A DNA stretch of 64,000 bases, taken from NCBI RefSeq assembly GCF_013347965.1, contig NZ_CP048810.1, forward strand, positions 2,294,001 to 2,358,000, read 5' to 3'. The position numbers and the translations under genes were made by a program. Below, one piece after another: positions 26,638 to 39,663 of this stretch (positions are counted from its first letter, which is position 1; the number at the start of each line of letters is the position of its first letter). Under the pieces are notes generated by a model, which saw nothing but the letters and a program-made list of their open reading frames with translations, was not told where the DNA came from and did no database searches. This DNA comes from Pseudomonas bijieensis (GTDB taxonomy: Bacteria; Pseudomonadota; Gammaproteobacteria; Pseudomonadales; Pseudomonadaceae).

Positions 26638-26676
26638 TTTAATTCCTGTTGATTAGGGCGAAGAATACGCCCGCCT

Positions 26677-26696
26677 CCACACCCCAGACGGTGTGG
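26677..26696. other. Stem-loop in the rpsA leader
   Basis: CCACACC and GGTGTGG pair around a short loop, about 40 bp upstream of the rpsA ATG. S1 is known in other bacteria to repress its own translation through leader structure; this hairpin is a candidate but unproven site. Confidence 0.4.
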
Positions 26697-26705
26697 GTTA
26701 GTTTC

Positions 26706-26747
26706 ATATAAAAGAAGCACCGCAGGACTATGACTGGTCCCCTGCGG
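26706..26747 (-). terminator. Hairpin with T-rich tail between cmk and rpsA
   Basis: On the minus strand CCGCAGGGGAC and GTCCTGCGG pair with one bulge, followed by TGCTTCTTTTATAT. It lies 11 bp after the cmk stop. It would partly separate the aromatic/cmk operon from rpsA, which then needs its own promoter. Confidence 0.6.
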
Positions 26748-26757
26748 AGCTTCCTGG

Positions 26758-27447
26758 TCACCCGGCGATATCGCGAATGGCGATCTCGCTCATGATGCGT
26801 TGCAACACCTGATCGATGGACAACTCCGTGGAATCCAGCTGTATCGCATCGGCCGCCGGTTTGAGCGGGGCCACTGCGCGCTGGGTGTCACGCTCATCGC
26901 GTGCACGGATCTCATCTAGCAGACTCGACAGACTAACATCCTCGCCTTTGCCCTTCAACTGCAAATATCGGCGACGCGCCCGCTCCTCCGCACTGGCGGT
27001 GAGGAAAATCTTCAGCGGCGCGTCGGGAAATACCACAGTGCCCATGTCGCGACCATCGGCCACCAGCCCCGGAGGCTCCTGGAAGGCGCGCTGGCGTTGC
27101 AGCAAGGCTTCGCGAACCGCCGGCAGCGCGGCGACCTGGGAGGCCCCGGCGCCCACGCTTTCGGTACGGATGACGTCGCTGACTTCGTCACCCTCCAGAA
27201 TGATGCGCTGGAGCTGACCGTCGGTCGCCGCGATGAATTGCACGTCCAGATGAGCCGCCAATGCCTTGAGCAACTCTTCATTGGTCAAGTCGACGCCATG
27301 GTTGGCGGCGGCGAATGCCAGCAGACGGTACAAGGCACCCGAATCGAGCAGGTTCCAGCCCAACTGCCTGGCCAGGATTCCGGCGACGGTGCCCTTGCCC
27401 GAACCGCTTGGGCCATCGATGGTGATGACCGGTGCCTTGATGTTCAC
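26758..27447 (-). CDS. cmk: Cytidylate kinase
   Basis: It phosphorylates CMP/dCMP with ATP. The start is GTG at 27447, giving [21 protein letters not shown] and a protein of 229 residues; the GTG overlaps the aroA stop codon as GTGA. The P-loop GPSGSGKGT, the NMP-binding insert with [32 protein letters not shown] and the LID region [14 protein letters not shown] are present. The open frame upstream of the GTG lies inside the aroA portion and is not used. Clustering of cmk between aroA and rpsA is the common gammaproteobacterial order. Confidence 0.95.
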   Translation of the reverse strand: MNIKAPVITIDGPSGSGKGTVAGILARQLGWNLLDSGALYRLLAFAAANHGVDLTNEELLKALAAHLDVQFIAATDGQLQRIILEGDEVSDVIRTESVGAGASQVAALPAVREALLQRQRAFQEPPGLVADGRDMGTVVFPDAPLKIFLTASAEERARRRYLQLKGKGEDVSLSSLLDEIRARDERDTQRAVAPLKPAADAIQLDSTELSIDQVLQRIMSEIAIRDIAG

Positions 27448-29687
27448 GACTGTGCCTCTTGCGCTACTCGGATACCGACCTGTGCGCACAGCGCCAGGAA
27501 GTTCGGGAACGACGTCGCGACGTTGGCGCAATCATGGATGCGAATCGGCGCACTGGCGCGCAAAGACGCAACACTGAAGGCCATGGCGATACGGTGATCG
27601 CCGTGGCCATGGACTTCGCCGCCGCCGATCTGGCCGCCGTCGATGATGATGCCGTCCGGCGTTGGCTGGCACTTGACGCCCAGGGCGAGCAAGCCATCAG
27701 CCATCACCTGGATACGATCCGATTCCTTGACCCGCAGCTCTTCGGCGCCAGTCAACACAGTGCGCCCTTCTGCACAGGCGGCCGCCACGAACAGCACCGG
27801 GAATTCGTCGATAGCCAGTGGGACCAACGCCTCGGGAATCTCGATACCCTTGAGTTTAGCTGCTCGTACGTGCAAGTCCGCTACTGGCTCGCCGCCGACT
27901 TCACGCTGATTTTCCAGCGTGATGTCGGCACCCATCAGGCGCAGGATGTCGATCACGCCAGTACGGGTCGGATTGATGCCGACGTGTTCGAGCACCAGGT
28001 CGGAGCCTTCGGCAATCGAAGCGGCCACCAGGAAGAAGGCGGACGAGGAGATATCGCCCGGCACTTCGATGTGGGTCGCGGACAGCTTGCTGCCAGACTC
28101 GACGGACGCCGTGGCGCCATCGACAGTGACTGGATAGCCGAAGCCGCGCAGCATGCGCTCGGTGTGGTCGCGGGTCGGAGCCGGTTCGGTGACGGTGGTC
28201 TTGCCTTCGGCATAGAGGCCGGCCAGCAGCAGACAGGATTTCACCTGGGCACTGGCCATCGGCATGGTGTAGGTCAGGCCCTTGAGCTTGTGGCCACCGC
28301 GAATGGTCATCGGCGGACGACCGTCGGCGGCCGTCTCGATGACCGCGCCCATTTCCCGCAACGGGTTGGCGACGCGATTCATCGGGCGCTTGGACAGCGA
28401 GGCGTCGCCGGTCAGGGTGCTGTCGAAGTCCTGGGCGGCCAGCAGGCCGGACAACAGGCGCATCGAGGTCCCGGAGTTACCCAGGTAGATCGGCCCCGGG
28501 GCAGGCTTGAGGCCGTGCAGGCCGACACCATGGATGGTCACGCGGCCGTGGTGCGGGCCTTCGATGACCACGCCCATATCGCGAAACGCTTGCAACGTCG
28601 CCAGGGCATCTTCGCCCTCGAGGAAGCCTTCCACCTCGGTCACGCCTTCGGCCAGGGAGCCGAGCATGATCGAACGGTGGGAAATCGATTTATCGCCCGG
28701 TACACGAATACGCCCACTCAGGGAGCCACCAGGTTGTGCCAGGAAAATCAGATCATTGGAGTTCATAGCGTCCACATAGGCCCGACGGGCCAGGATTTTA
28801 CTGAAATGCTCGCGGGCCACCCTGGCGCGCGTGAAAACGCCCAGCAATTGGTGCCCGTCCCCTGCATCGACCGCGTCGCGCAAGGCGTCGAGATCGCTGC
28901 GAAATGTATCGAGTGTGCGCAAGACAGCTTCGCGGTTGGCGAGGAAGATGTCGTGCCACATGACCGGGTCGCTTCCAGCGATTCTCGTGAAATCGCGGAA
29001 ACCGCCGGCAGCGTAACGGAAGATCTCAAGATTTTCATTGCGTTTGGCCAACGAATCCACCAGGCCGAACGCCAACAGGTGCGGCAAATGGCTGGTAGCG
29101 GCCAACACTTCATCATGACGCTCGACCTGCATGTGCTCGACATCGGCGCCCAGTTCGCGCCACAAACGGTCAACCACCGCCAGCGCGGCTGGATCCGTCT
29201 GGTCCAGCGGCGTGAGGATCACTTTGTGACGACGAAACAGTTCGGCGTTGGAGGCTTCCACCCCGCTCTGCTCGGAACCGGCAATCGGATGACCGGGCAC
29301 GAAACGCGCCGGCATTCCGCCGAAAGCCTCGGTAGCCGCGCGCACGACATTACCCTTGGCGCTGCCAACGTCGGTCAGAATCGCTTGCCCCAGGTTCATG
29401 GTCGCCAGACGCGCCAGCAGCTTTTCCATGGCCAGGATCGGCACCGCCAGCTGGATCACGTCCGCGCCCTGGCAAGCGATCGCCAGGTCATCCTCGCAGC
29501 GATCGACCACACCCAGCTCCACGGCCAGCTTGCGCGACTGCGGATCCAGGTCGACACCGACCACTTCGCGGCACAGGCCGCTTTCACGCAAGCCCTTGGC
29601 GAACGAACCGCCGATCAACCCCAGGCCAACCACCACCAGGCGACCGATCATAGGGGCAGCAGGTTGCAGCGAGGTGACATCAACCAC
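27444..29687 (-). CDS. tyrA-aroA: Prephenate dehydrogenase / EPSP synthase fusion
   Basis: A 747-residue bifunctional enzyme. Residues about 1-300 are the TyrA part: NAD-binding [36 protein letters not shown] and the histidine in [10 protein letters not shown]. Residues about 308-747 are EPSP synthase, starting [33 protein letters not shown], the [10 protein letters not shown] loop, and [11 protein letters not shown] near the end. The two reactions lie at different points of aromatic amino acid synthesis, shikimate to chorismate and prephenate to tyrosine. This fusion is typical of Pseudomonas. It overlaps hisC by 8 bp and cmk by 4. Confidence 0.96.
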   Translation of the reverse strand: MVDVTSLQPAAPMIGRLVVVGLGLIGGSFAKGLRESGLCREVVGVDLDPQSRKLAVELGVVDRCEDDLAIACQGADVIQLAVPILAMEKLLARLATMNLGQAILTDVGSAKGNVVRAATEAFGGMPARFVPGHPIAGSEQSGVEASNAELFRRHKVILTPLDQTDPAALAVVDRLWRELGADVEHMQVERHDEVLAATSHLPHLLAFGLVDSLAKRNENLEIFRYAAGGFRDFTRIAGSDPVMWHDIFLANREAVLRTLDTFRSDLDALRDAVDAGDGHQLLGVFTRARVAREHFSKILARRAYVDAMNSNDLIFLAQPGGSLSGRIRVPGDKSISHRSIMLGSLAEGVTEVEGFLEGEDALATLQAFRDMGVVIEGPHHGRVTIHGVGLHGLKPAPGPIYLGNSGTSMRLLSGLLAAQDFDSTLTGDASLSKRPMNRVANPLREMGAVIETAADGRPPMTIRGGHKLKGLTYTMPMASAQVKSCLLLAGLYAEGKTTVTEPAPTRDHTERMLRGFGYPVTVDGATASVESGSKLSATHIEVPGDISSSAFFLVAASIAEGSDLVLEHVGINPTRTGVIDILRLMGADITLENQREVGGEPVADLHVRAAKLKGIEIPEALVPLAIDEFPVLFVAAACAEGRTVLTGAEELRVKESDRIQVMADGLLALGVKCQPTPDGIIIDGGQIGGGEVHGHGDHRIAMAFSVASLRASAPIRIHDCANVATSFPNFLALCAQVGIRVAQEAQS

Positions 29688-30792
29688 GAACCAGGACCTT
29701 GCTCAACGCCTCGAGGAAACGGCTGTTTTCCGCAGGCAGACCAATGGTGATGCGCAAGTGGTTCGGCATGCCGTAATTGGCCACCGGACGCACGATCACG
29801 CCTTCGCGCAACAACCCCTGGTACACCGGCGCGGCGACACGCCCCAGGTCGACGCAGATGAAATTGCCTTTGGATGGAATCCAGCCCAAGCCCAGCTCAC
29901 GCAACCCCGCTTCCAACTGCTGCATACCGGCCGCGTTCAGGCGACGACTTTCCGCCAGGTAATCCTCATCCTGCAATGCCGCACAAGCAGCGGCCAAGGC
30001 AAAACTGTTGACGTTGAATGGCTGGCGCACGCGGTTCAGCACATCGGCCACCACAGCAGTGGACAAGCCGTAGCCAACCCGTAGTGAAGCCAGGCCGTAG
30101 GCTTTGGAGAACGTGCGCGAAACCAGCAGGTTCGGGTAGGCCGCGAGGAAATCCAGGCCATCGGGCAAATCGCTGCCTTCGGCGTATTCGATGTAGGCCT
30201 CGTCCAGCACCACCAGCACGTGCGCGGGCACGTCTTGCAGGAAGTCGTCCAGGGCCTGGGCATCGAACCAGGTGCCGGTCGGATTGTTCGGGTTGGCAAT
30301 GAAAACCACCCGGGTGTTGGCGTCGATGGCGGCCAGCATGGCCGGCAGATCGTGCCCCCAATCCTTGGCCGGAACCACATGGGCATCGGCGCCGACGGCC
30401 TGGGTGGCAATCGGATAGACCGCAAACGCATGTTCGCTGAACACAGCGTTGAGACCTGGCGCCAGGTATGCACGGGCGACCAGCTCAAGAATGTCGTTGG
30501 AGCCATTGCCCAGTGTCACCTGGTTCAGCTCGACGCCACAGCGCTCGGCCAGCAGGCTTTTCAATGCAAACCCATTGCCATCGGGGTAGCGGGTCAGCTC
30601 GGCCAATTCGTCGCGGATCGCCGCCAGCGCCTTGGGGCTCGCACCCAGCGGATTTTCGTTGCTCGCCAACTTGACGATGCTGGCCGGATCCAGGTCCAGC
30701 TCGCGAGCCAGTTCGTCCACGGGTTTGCCCGGAACGTAAGGCGAGAGTTGTTGCACGCCTGGCTGAGCCAGAGCGAGGAAGTTGCCACTCAT
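29680..30792 (-). CDS. hisC: Histidinol-phosphate aminotransferase
   Basis: A class I/II PLP aminotransferase of 370 residues. Key parts are SNENPLGASPKA, the NGSNDILELV phosphate-site turn, FIANPNNPTG, VVLDEAYIEY, and SRTFSKAYGLASLRVGYG with the Schiff-base lysine. In Pseudomonas this second hisC (hisC2) sits with pheA and tyrA-aroA and may also serve phenylalanine or tyrosine transamination. It is 13 bp after pheA and overlaps tyrA-aroA, so the block is one operon. Confidence 0.95.
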   Translation of the reverse strand: MSGNFLALAQPGVQQLSPYVPGKPVDELARELDLDPASIVKLASNENPLGASPKALAAIRDELAELTRYPDGNGFALKSLLAERCGVELNQVTLGNGSNDILELVARAYLAPGLNAVFSEHAFAVYPIATQAVGADAHVVPAKDWGHDLPAMLAAIDANTRVVFIANPNNPTGTWFDAQALDDFLQDVPAHVLVVLDEAYIEYAEGSDLPDGLDFLAAYPNLLVSRTFSKAYGLASLRVGYGLSTAVVADVLNRVRQPFNVNSFALAAACAALQDEDYLAESRRLNAAGMQQLEAGLRELGLGWIPSKGNFICVDLGRVAAPVYQGLLREGVIVRPVANYGMPNHLRITIGLPAENSRFLEALSKVLVRG

Positions 30793-30805
30793 TTGCTATC
30801 CGCCC

Positions 30806-31900
30806 TTAAAGAACTGCCTTGGGGTAGGAACCCAGCACCTTGAGTGCCACTGCTTCCTGACTGATTTTTTCCAGCACACCTTTTACCAGTGGATCACGGT
30901 GGTGGCCGACAAAATCGATGAAGAACACGTAGGTCCATTTACCGCTGCGCGACGGACGGGTCTCGATCCGCGTCAGGTCGATACCGTTGTCATGGAACGG
31001 CACCAGCAGTTCATGGAGCGCGCCGGGCTTGTTGCTCATGGACACGATGATCGAGGTCTTGTCGTCGCCGGTCGGCGGCACTTCCTGGCTGCCGATCATC
31101 AGGAACCGCGTGGAGTTGTCCGGGCGGTCCTCGATTTTCTCGGCCAGGCGGGTCAGCCCATAGAGGCCGGCCGCCATGTCGCCAGCGATCGCCGCCGAGT
31201 TCCACTCGCCCTTGACCCGCTTGGCCGCTTCGGCGTTGCTCGATACAGCCACGCGCTCGACGTTCGGGTAATGGGCGTCCAGCCACTTGCGGCACTGGGC
31301 CAACGACTGGGCGTGGGAATAGATCCGGCTGATGCTGTCAGTCTTGGTGTTCTCGCCGACCAACAGGTGGTGGTGGATACGCAGCTCGACTTCGCCGCAG
31401 ATCACCATGTCATGCTCGAGGAAGCTGTCCAGCGTGTGGTTGACCGCGCCTTCGGTGGAGTTCTCCACCGGCACCACGCCGAAATTCACGGCCCCGGCCG
31501 CCACTTCACGGAAGACTTCGTCGATGGCCGCCATCGGCTTGCTGATCACGGCGTGGCCGAAGTGTTTCATGGCGGCAGCCTGGGTGAAGGTGCCTTCCGG
31601 GCCCAGGTAGGCGACCTTCAGTGGCTGCTCGAGGGCCAGGCACGAAGACATGATTTCGCGGAACAGACGCGCCATCTCTTCGTTGCCCAGCGGCCCCTTG
31701 TTGCGCTCCATGACACGCTTGAGCACCTGCGCTTCACGCTCGGGGCGATAGAACACTGGTACTTCGCCTTCGGCCAGGGAAGCCATCTTCACCCGGGCGA
31801 CTTCCTGGGCGCAGCGCGCGCGCTCGCTGATCAGCTCCAGGACCTTTTCGTCCAGGGCATCGATGCGCAGGCGCAGCGCCTTGAGTTCTTGCTCAGACAT
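30806..31900 (-). CDS. pheA: Chorismate mutase / prephenate dehydratase (P-protein)
   Basis: A 364-residue bifunctional enzyme of phenylalanine synthesis. Residues 1-90 are an AroQ helical mutase (LRLRIDALDEKVLELISERA). Residues about 93-275 are the dehydratase with AYLGPEGTFTQAAAMKHFG, VPVENSTEGAVNHTLD and the catalytic TRFLMIG. Residues about 280-364 are an ACT regulatory domain with SNKPGALHELLVPF and TRIETRPSR, the phenylalanine-binding motif for feedback control. Its ATG overlaps the serC stop as ATGA. Confidence 0.96.
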   Translation of the reverse strand: MSEQELKALRLRIDALDEKVLELISERARCAQEVARVKMASLAEGEVPVFYRPEREAQVLKRVMERNKGPLGNEEMARLFREIMSSCLALEQPLKVAYLGPEGTFTQAAAMKHFGHAVISKPMAAIDEVFREVAAGAVNFGVVPVENSTEGAVNHTLDSFLEHDMVICGEVELRIHHHLLVGENTKTDSISRIYSHAQSLAQCRKWLDAHYPNVERVAVSSNAEAAKRVKGEWNSAAIAGDMAAGLYGLTRLAEKIEDRPDNSTRFLMIGSQEVPPTGDDKTSIIVSMSNKPGALHELLVPFHDNGIDLTRIETRPSRSGKWTYVFFIDFVGHHRDPLVKGVLEKISQEAVALKVLGSYPKAVL

Positions 31901-32985
31901 CAGCCATGTTCCTTCTCGAACTCTGCCATGTAGGCGATCAGCGCATTGACGGCGTTGATGTCGACGGCGTTATAGATGGAAGCGCGCATGCCACCGACCG
32001 AACGATGGCCCTTGAGGTTCAGCAGGCCACGTTCGTCGGCACCGACCAGGAACGGCTTGTCCAGACGGTCATCGGCCAGGCGGAACGGCACGTTCATCCA
32101 CGAACGATCGGTCTTGTTGATCGGGTTGCTGTAGAGGCCGCTGGCATCGATGAAGTCATATAGCGTGCGCTGCTTCACTTCGTTGAGCTTGCCGATGGCT
32201 TCGACACCGCCCTGCTCTTTCAGCCATTCGAACACCAGGCCGGACAGATACCAGGCCAGGGTCGGCGGCGTGTTGTACATCGAGCCGTTGTCGGCCGCGA
32301 CCTTGTAGTTGAGCATGGTCGGGCACAGGGAACGGGCGCGACCCAGCAGGTCTTCGCGAATGATGCTGACCAGGATGCCGCTCGGGCCGATGTTCTTCTG
32401 CGCTCCGGCGTAGATCATGCCGAAACGGGAGATATCCACAGGACGCGAGAGAATGTCCGAGGACATATCGGCCACCAGGGGCACGTCGCCGGTTTCCGGG
32501 ATCCAGTTGAACTCCAGGCCACCGATGGTTTCGTTCGGCGCGTAGTGAACGTAGGCCGCATCCTTGGACAGATTCCACTCGTTCTGGCCGGGAATGGCGA
32601 AATAGTCGTAGTGCTTGGCGGTGGCAGCCACGTTGACGTGACCGTAGCGCGAAGCCTCTTCGATGGCTTTCTGCGACCAGATACCAGTGTCGATGTAGTC
32701 GGCCTTGCCGCTTTCTGGCAGCAGGTTCAGCGGAACCTGGGCGAACTGCTGGCTCGCGCCGCCCTGCAGGAACAACACCTTGTAATTGGACGGGATGTTC
32801 AGCAGATCACGCAGGTCCTGCTCGGCCTTGGTGGCAATGGACACGAACTCATCGCTGCGATGGCTCATTTCCATGACGGACAGGCCCTTGCCATGCCAGT
32901 CGAGAAGTTCACCCTGGGCACGTTTCAGGACCGCTTCAGGCAACGCCGCCGGGCCGGCACAGAAGTTATAGGCTCTCTTGCTCAC
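31900..32985 (-). CDS. serC: Phosphoserine aminotransferase
   Basis: A class V PLP aminotransferase for serine (and pyridoxal) synthesis. GTG at 32985 is taken as the start because it gives VSKRAYNFCAGPAALPEAVL and the standard 361 residues; an ATG ten codons upstream (33015) is the alternative. Seen in the sequence are GGASQQFAQVPLNL, VADMSSDILSRP, YAGAQKNIGPSG with the PLP lysine, and the C-terminal GHRSVGGMRASIYNA. It begins the serC-pheA-hisC-tyrA/aroA-cmk operon, downstream of gyrA and separated from it by REPs and a terminator. Confidence 0.95.
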   Translation of the reverse strand: MSKRAYNFCAGPAALPEAVLKRAQGELLDWHGKGLSVMEMSHRSDEFVSIATKAEQDLRDLLNIPSNYKVLFLQGGASQQFAQVPLNLLPESGKADYIDTGIWSQKAIEEASRYGHVNVAATAKHYDYFAIPGQNEWNLSKDAAYVHYAPNETIGGLEFNWIPETGDVPLVADMSSDILSRPVDISRFGMIYAGAQKNIGPSGILVSIIREDLLGRARSLCPTMLNYKVAADNGSMYNTPPTLAWYLSGLVFEWLKEQGGVEAIGKLNEVKQRTLYDFIDASGLYSNPINKTDRSWMNVPFRLADDRLDKPFLVGADERGLLNLKGHRSVGGMRASIYNAVDINAVNALIAYMAEFEKEHG

Positions 32986-33071
32986 ATCCAATCTCGCTCT
33001 GATCTGGTGGTTCACGCAATTAATACGGTATCAGGTGGTGCGCATTGTGGACCTAGGGCGGGAGAGCAAAG

Positions 33072-33199
33072 GTGTGGGAGCAAGGCTTGCCCGCGATAGC
33101 AGACTGTCATCCAACATTGATGTTGACTGGTCTACCGCCATCGCGGGCAAGCCTTGCTCCCACAAGCTTTGCTCCCACACAAGCCTTGCTCTCACAAAG
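33072..33199. repeat. REP pair (REPIN), GTGGGAGCAAGGCTTGCCCGCGATAG type
   Basis: Two inverted copies (33072-33098 and 33139-33165) flank about 40 bp, so the whole can fold into one long hairpin. Two more degenerate copies of the outer end follow up to 33199. The element lies between the serC start and the gyrA terminator. Confidence 0.9.
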
Positions 33200-33236
33200 C
33201 TGCAATTTGATACGAAATTTCAAACAGAACAAACAA

Positions 33237-33265
33237 CAAGGGGGCGAATCTTCATCCGCCCCCTG
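33237..33265 (-). terminator. Rho-independent terminator after gyrA
   Basis: On the minus strand GGGGGCGGATGAAGATTCGCCCCC forms a GC-rich stem, followed by TTGTTGTTTG, 10 bp after the gyrA stop. Confidence 0.8.
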
Positions 33266-33274
33266 CGTGTCCGC

Positions 33275-35938
<2,664 letters not shown>

Positions 35939-36264
35939 GAGAAGCCTGATTCCTTTTTCTGGTGAAACCTCGTCACATCCAGATGGGACGAACGAAGCTC
36001 GCCGCTGCAGAACAAGTGCCGTGCAGCGACTTACGACAAATCAACGAGTTATGCCATGGATCTGCGCAGTAAAGGCCACCTCGCGAGGCAGCCCTGGAAA
36101 CCGCCGGATGTTATCACAAGAGCCGCCACGCACCTATCCCCCAGATGCGCATGGTGCGTAGTTAGTTGACCGGTGACAGGCTGATATGGGACCAGAGGGG
36201 CTCAGAAGCGCTGCGGATGAAGAATTGAAGGGCAAATGCAAGGCATTTGTTGACTTTCTGGACT

Positions 36265-36364
36265 CTATCGCGGGCAGGCTCGCCTCCCACAGGGAGTTTT
36301 GGTGTGCCCAGAATTCAGGACATAACACCGATCCAATGTGGGAGCGAGCCTGCTCGCGATAGCG
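36265..36364. repeat. REP pair (REPIN) between gyrA and mtnA
   Basis: One copy reads CTATCGCGGGCAGGCTCGCC and the inverted copy GTGGGAGCGAGCCTGCTCGC, separated by about 45 bp. It lies just downstream of the mtnA stop codon. The rest of the 35939-36385 gap (the gyrA leader) shows no gene and no clear promoter boxes to my eye. Confidence 0.88.
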
Positions 36365-36385
36365 CTATGCCTGACGACAAGCGGC

Positions 36386-37462
36386 TCAGTGCAACCGCTT
36401 GCGGCACATCAGCTGCGCCAGCTTCGCGGAATCCGGGCGCTCGATGATGCCCTTTTCCGTGACGATGACATCAATCAGGTCCGCCGGGGTGACATCGAAT
36501 ACCGGATTGAAGGCATCCACATCCGCGCCGAGCCACTTGCCACCGATTTCCAACAGTTCGCGCCCGTCACACTCCTCGATCGGGATGTCATCCCCGCTGG
36601 CCAGGCTCATGTCGATGGTCGAGCTCGGCGCCACCACCATGAAGCGTACGCCATGGTGCATGGCGCAGACCGCCAGTTGATAAGTGCCGATCTTGTTCGC
36701 TACGTCACCATTGGCGGCGATGCAATCGGCACCGACGATCACCCAGGTCACACCCTTGGTCTTCATGATGTGGGCAGCAGCGGAATCGGCGTTGAGGGTC
36801 ACCGGGACGCCCTCACGAGCCATCTCCCATGCCGTCAGGCGCGAGCCCTGCAGCCATGGACGGGTTTCGTCGGCATAGACCCGCTCGACCATGCCTTCGA
36901 TATACGCACCACGGATGACCCCCAAGGCCGTGCCGAAGCCGCCGGTCGCCAGGGCGCCGGTGTTGGAATGGGTCAGGATGGCCTGGGCATTGCCCTGGTG
37001 CTTGCGGATCAGGTCGACACCGAGCTGGGCCATGGTCAGGTTGGCTTCACGGTCACTCTCGTGGATCGCGATGGCTTCGGCCTCAAGCACAGCCAGCGGC
37101 TCGGCGTGCTCTTTCAAGCGCCCCAGCCGATCGCGCATCCGGTCCAGCGCCCAGAAGAGGTTCGCCGCCGTCGGCCGGGCCTCGGCCAGCAAGGCAAAAT
37201 CAGCCTCCAGCGCCGCTTGCCAGTCATCCCCCTCAGCCATCCTGGCCCGCGCTGCCAGCACGACGCCATAGGCCGCACTGATGCCGATGACCGGTGCGCC
37301 GCGCACCACCCTCGAGCCAATGGCCTCGGCCACATCGGCGGCACGGGTGCAAGCGATCCAGTTTTCCTCGAACGGCAAGCTACGCTGATCCAGCAGGTAC
37401 AGGACGCCATCGCGCCAATCGATGGCTTTCACCTTCTCCGCAGCCAATAGTCGATCGCGCAT
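36386..37462 (-). CDS. mtnA: S-methyl-5-thioribose-1-phosphate isomerase
   Basis: A 358-residue eIF2B-like isomerase of the methionine salvage pathway. Motifs seen are [82 protein letters not shown] and [12 protein letters not shown]. The cysteine of NTGALATGG is replaced here (Cys is common as THCNTG; this protein has HSNTG), so the usual catalytic Cys may be absent or located elsewhere. The gene is divergent from the MTA deaminase, an arrangement that I recall from P. aeruginosa and that links the two steps of MTA recycling. Confidence 0.93.
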   Translation of the reverse strand: MRDRLLAAEKVKAIDWRDGVLYLLDQRSLPFEENWIACTRAADVAEAIGSRVVRGAPVIGISAAYGVVLAARARMAEGDDWQAALEADFALLAEARPTAANLFWALDRMRDRLGRLKEHAEPLAVLEAEAIAIHESDREANLTMAQLGVDLIRKHQGNAQAILTHSNTGALATGGFGTALGVIRGAYIEGMVERVYADETRPWLQGSRLTAWEMAREGVPVTLNADSAAAHIMKTKGVTWVIVGADCIAANGDVANKIGTYQLAVCAMHHGVRFMVVAPSSTIDMSLASGDDIPIEECDGRELLEIGGKWLGADVDAFNPVFDVTPADLIDVIVTEKGIIERPDSAKLAQLMCRKRLH

Positions 37463-37527
37463 CCTTCACCCCGCACTCATGAACAAAAGCCGCCGATTAT
37501 AGCGATCCCTCCGCGAAGACGCTCGGG

Positions 37528-37533
37528 TATACT
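37528..37533 (+). promoter_or_regulatory. Possible -10 box for the MTA deaminase gene
   Basis: TATACT lies about 36 bp upstream of the ATG at 37569 in the 106-bp gap shared with divergent mtnA. No good -35 is visible, so the assignment is weak. Confidence 0.3.
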
Positions 37534-37568
37534 TCGCCATCCTTTATACCCCATGGAACCGTTCCACG

Positions 37569-38900
37569 ATGCCCAAGCCTGCCGTTGCGCTCGACTTATT
37601 ATTGCTGCCGACCTGGTTGGTGCCTGTCGAACCCGCCGGTGTGGTGCTCAAGGACCATGGCCTGGGCATTCGCGACGGTTGCATCGTGTTCATCGGCCCC
37701 CGAGCCGAAGCCCTGAAGTGCGACGCCGCACAGGTCCGCGAGCTGCCCGGCATGCTGCTCAGCCCCGGCCTGATCAATGCCCACGGCCACGCGGCCATGA
37801 CCCTGTTTCGCGGCCTGGCCGATGACTTGCCCTTGATGACCTGGCTCGAACAGCACATCTGGCCGGCTGAAGCCAAATGGGTCGATGAAGATTTCGTCCG
37901 CGATGGCACCGACCTGGCAATCGCCGAGCAGATCAAGGGCGGCATCACTTGCTTCTCCGACATGTATTTCTACCCCAAGGTCGCCAGCGAGTGCGTCCAC
38001 GACAGTGGCATTCGTGCGCAAATCGCCATTCCGATCCTCGACTTTCCGATCCCCGGTGCCGCCAGTGCCGACGAAGCCATTCGTCAGGGCATCGAATTGT
38101 TTGGCGACCTCAAGCACCATCCGCGGATCAAAGTCGCATTCGGCCCGCACGCGCCCTACACGGTGGGCGACGAGAACCTGGAGAAAATCCGCGTGATCGC
38201 CGAGGAGCTGGACGCGGCCATTCATATGCATGTCCACGAAACCGCCTTCGAAGTACAGCAGGCTGTGGATAACACCGCTGAGCGGCCGATGGCGCGCCTG
38301 GGACGACTGGGTCTGCTGGGGCCACGCTTCCAGGCCGTGCACATGACTCAGATCAGCGACGAAGACCAGGCCTTGCTGGTAGAAAGCAATTGCAGCGTGA
38401 TTCATTGCCCCGAATCGAACCTGAAGCTGGCCAGCGGCTTCTGCCCGGTGGAGCGCCTGTGGCAGGCCGGCGTCAATGTCGCCCTCGGTACCGACGGCGC
38501 GGCGAGCAACAACGACCTGGATCTGCTCGGCGAAACCCGCACCGCCGCCCTGCTGGCCAAGGCCGTCGCCGGCTCGGCCACCGCCCTGGATGCCCATCGG
38601 GCACTGCGCATGGCCACGCTCAATGGCGCCCGGGCGCTGGGCATCGAGGCGACAGTCGGCTCGCTGGAAGTGGGCAAGGCCGCCGACCTGGTGGCCTTCG
38701 ATCTGTCGGGACTGGCCCAGCAGCCGATCTACGACCCGGTGTCGCAGTTGATCTATGCCACCGGTCGCGATTGCGTCAAACACCTGTGGGTGGGCGGCAA
38801 GCCGTTACTGGAGGATGGCCGGCTGACTCGCATGGACGAATCAAGCCTGATCGCCACGGCCCAGGCCTGGGGTCGCCGCATCAGCGGTCACAACGAATAA
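37569..38900 (+). CDS. mtaD: TRZ/ATZ family hydrolase, 5'-methylthioadenosine/S-adenosylhomocysteine deaminase
   Basis: An amidohydrolase-superfamily enzyme of 443 residues. Metal ligands are visible as [15 protein letters not shown] (HxH), HMHVHET (His), a later TQISDEDQ region and [13 protein letters not shown] (Asp). The N- and C-terminal beta-sandwich ends are intact (ending GRRISGHNE). The P. aeruginosa ortholog, as I remember it, deaminates methylthioadenosine to methylthioinosine, a by-product of polyamine and homoserine-lactone synthesis. Divergent mtnA supports a salvage role. Substrate preference between MTA, SAH and related compounds is not decided by the sequence. Confidence 0.88.
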   Translation: MPKPAVALDLLLLPTWLVPVEPAGVVLKDHGLGIRDGCIVFIGPRAEALKCDAAQVRELPGMLLSPGLINAHGHAAMTLFRGLADDLPLMTWLEQHIWPAEAKWVDEDFVRDGTDLAIAEQIKGGITCFSDMYFYPKVASECVHDSGIRAQIAIPILDFPIPGAASADEAIRQGIELFGDLKHHPRIKVAFGPHAPYTVGDENLEKIRVIAEELDAAIHMHVHETAFEVQQAVDNTAERPMARLGRLGLLGPRFQAVHMTQISDEDQALLVESNCSVIHCPESNLKLASGFCPVERLWQAGVNVALGTDGAASNNDLDLLGETRTAALLAKAVAGSATALDAHRALRMATLNGARALGIEATVGSLEVGKAADLVAFDLSGLAQQPIYDPVSQLIYATGRDCVKHLWVGGKPLLEDGRLTRMDESSLIATAQAWGRRISGHNE

Positions 38901-38904
38901 CCAC

Positions 38905-38928
38905 GCCCCTTGAGCCACGGCTCGGGGC
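38905..38928. other. GC-rich stem-loop between the deaminase and ubiG
   Basis: GCCCC...GAGCC and GGCTC...GGGGC pair around a three-base loop with a small internal mismatch. There is only a short T stretch 5 bp after it (TGATTTT), so it may attenuate read-through into ubiG. Confidence 0.45.
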
Positions 38929-38960
38929 ACTGATTTTCCAAGCTTTTCGAGGATCTGCAC

Positions 38961-39659
38961 ATGAGCAACGTCGACCACGCCGAAATCGCCAAATTCGAAG
39001 CCCTGGCCCATCGCTGGTGGGACCGTGAAAGCGAATTCAAACCGCTGCATGACATCAACCCGCTGCGGGTCAACTGGATTGACGAACGGGTCAACCTGGC
39101 CGGCAAGAAGGTCCTCGACGTCGGTTGCGGCGGCGGCATCCTCAGCGAGGCCATGGCCCAGCGCGGGGCGACGGTAATGGGCATCGACATGGGCGAAGCG
39201 CCGCTGGCGGTTGCGCAACTGCACCAGCTGGAATCCGGCGTCAACGTGGAATACCGGCAGATCACCGCCGAAGCCCTGGCCGAAGAAATGCCCGGTCAAT
39301 TCGACGTGGTCACCTGCCTGGAAATGCTCGAACACGTGCCAGACCCGTCCTCGGTCATCCGCGCTTGCTTTAGCATGGTCAAGCCCGGCGGCCAGGTGTT
39401 CTTCTCCACGATCAACCGCAACCCGAAAGCCTACTTGTTCGCCATCATCGGCGCCGAATACATCATGAAGCTGCTGCCACGCGGCACCCACGACTTCAAG
39501 AAATTCATCCGCCCTTCCGAGCTGGGCGCCTGGAGCCGCATGGCCGGGCTGACCGTCAAGGACATCATTGGCCTGACCTACAACCCGCTGACCAAGCACT
39601 ACAAGCTGGCCGCCGATGTTGACGTCAACTACATGATCCAGACCCTGCGCGAGGAGTAA
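38961..39659 (+). CDS. ubiG: Ubiquinone biosynthesis O-methyltransferase
   Basis: A class I SAM methyltransferase of 232 residues that does both O-methylations of ubiquinone synthesis. It begins [21 protein letters not shown], typical of UbiG. Motif I is [16 protein letters not shown], the acidic loop is GIDMGEAPL, and the post-I region is [16 protein letters not shown]. The C-terminal [19 protein letters not shown] and [12 protein letters not shown] are family-specific and include the membrane-binding segment. It is followed 4 bp later by mupP. Confidence 0.96.
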   Translation: MSNVDHAEIAKFEALAHRWWDRESEFKPLHDINPLRVNWIDERVNLAGKKVLDVGCGGGILSEAMAQRGATVMGIDMGEAPLAVAQLHQLESGVNVEYRQITAEALAEEMPGQFDVVTCLEMLEHVPDPSSVIRACFSMVKPGGQVFFSTINRNPKAYLFAIIGAEYIMKLLPRGTHDFKKFIRPSELGAWSRMAGLTVKDIIGLTYNPLTKHYKLAADVDVNYMIQTLREE

Positions 39660-39663
39660 GTCG

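Noticed and set aside
24964..26652. Long plus-strand open frame (562 codons) opposite rpsA
   Set aside because: It is the mirror of rpsA; the minus-strand protein has six clear S1 domains, a terminator and a start with a ribosome site.
27459..29750. Plus-strand frame of 763 codons opposite tyrA-aroA
   Set aside because: It overlaps a fully recognisable fusion enzyme; His/Gln/Arg-rich shadow translation.
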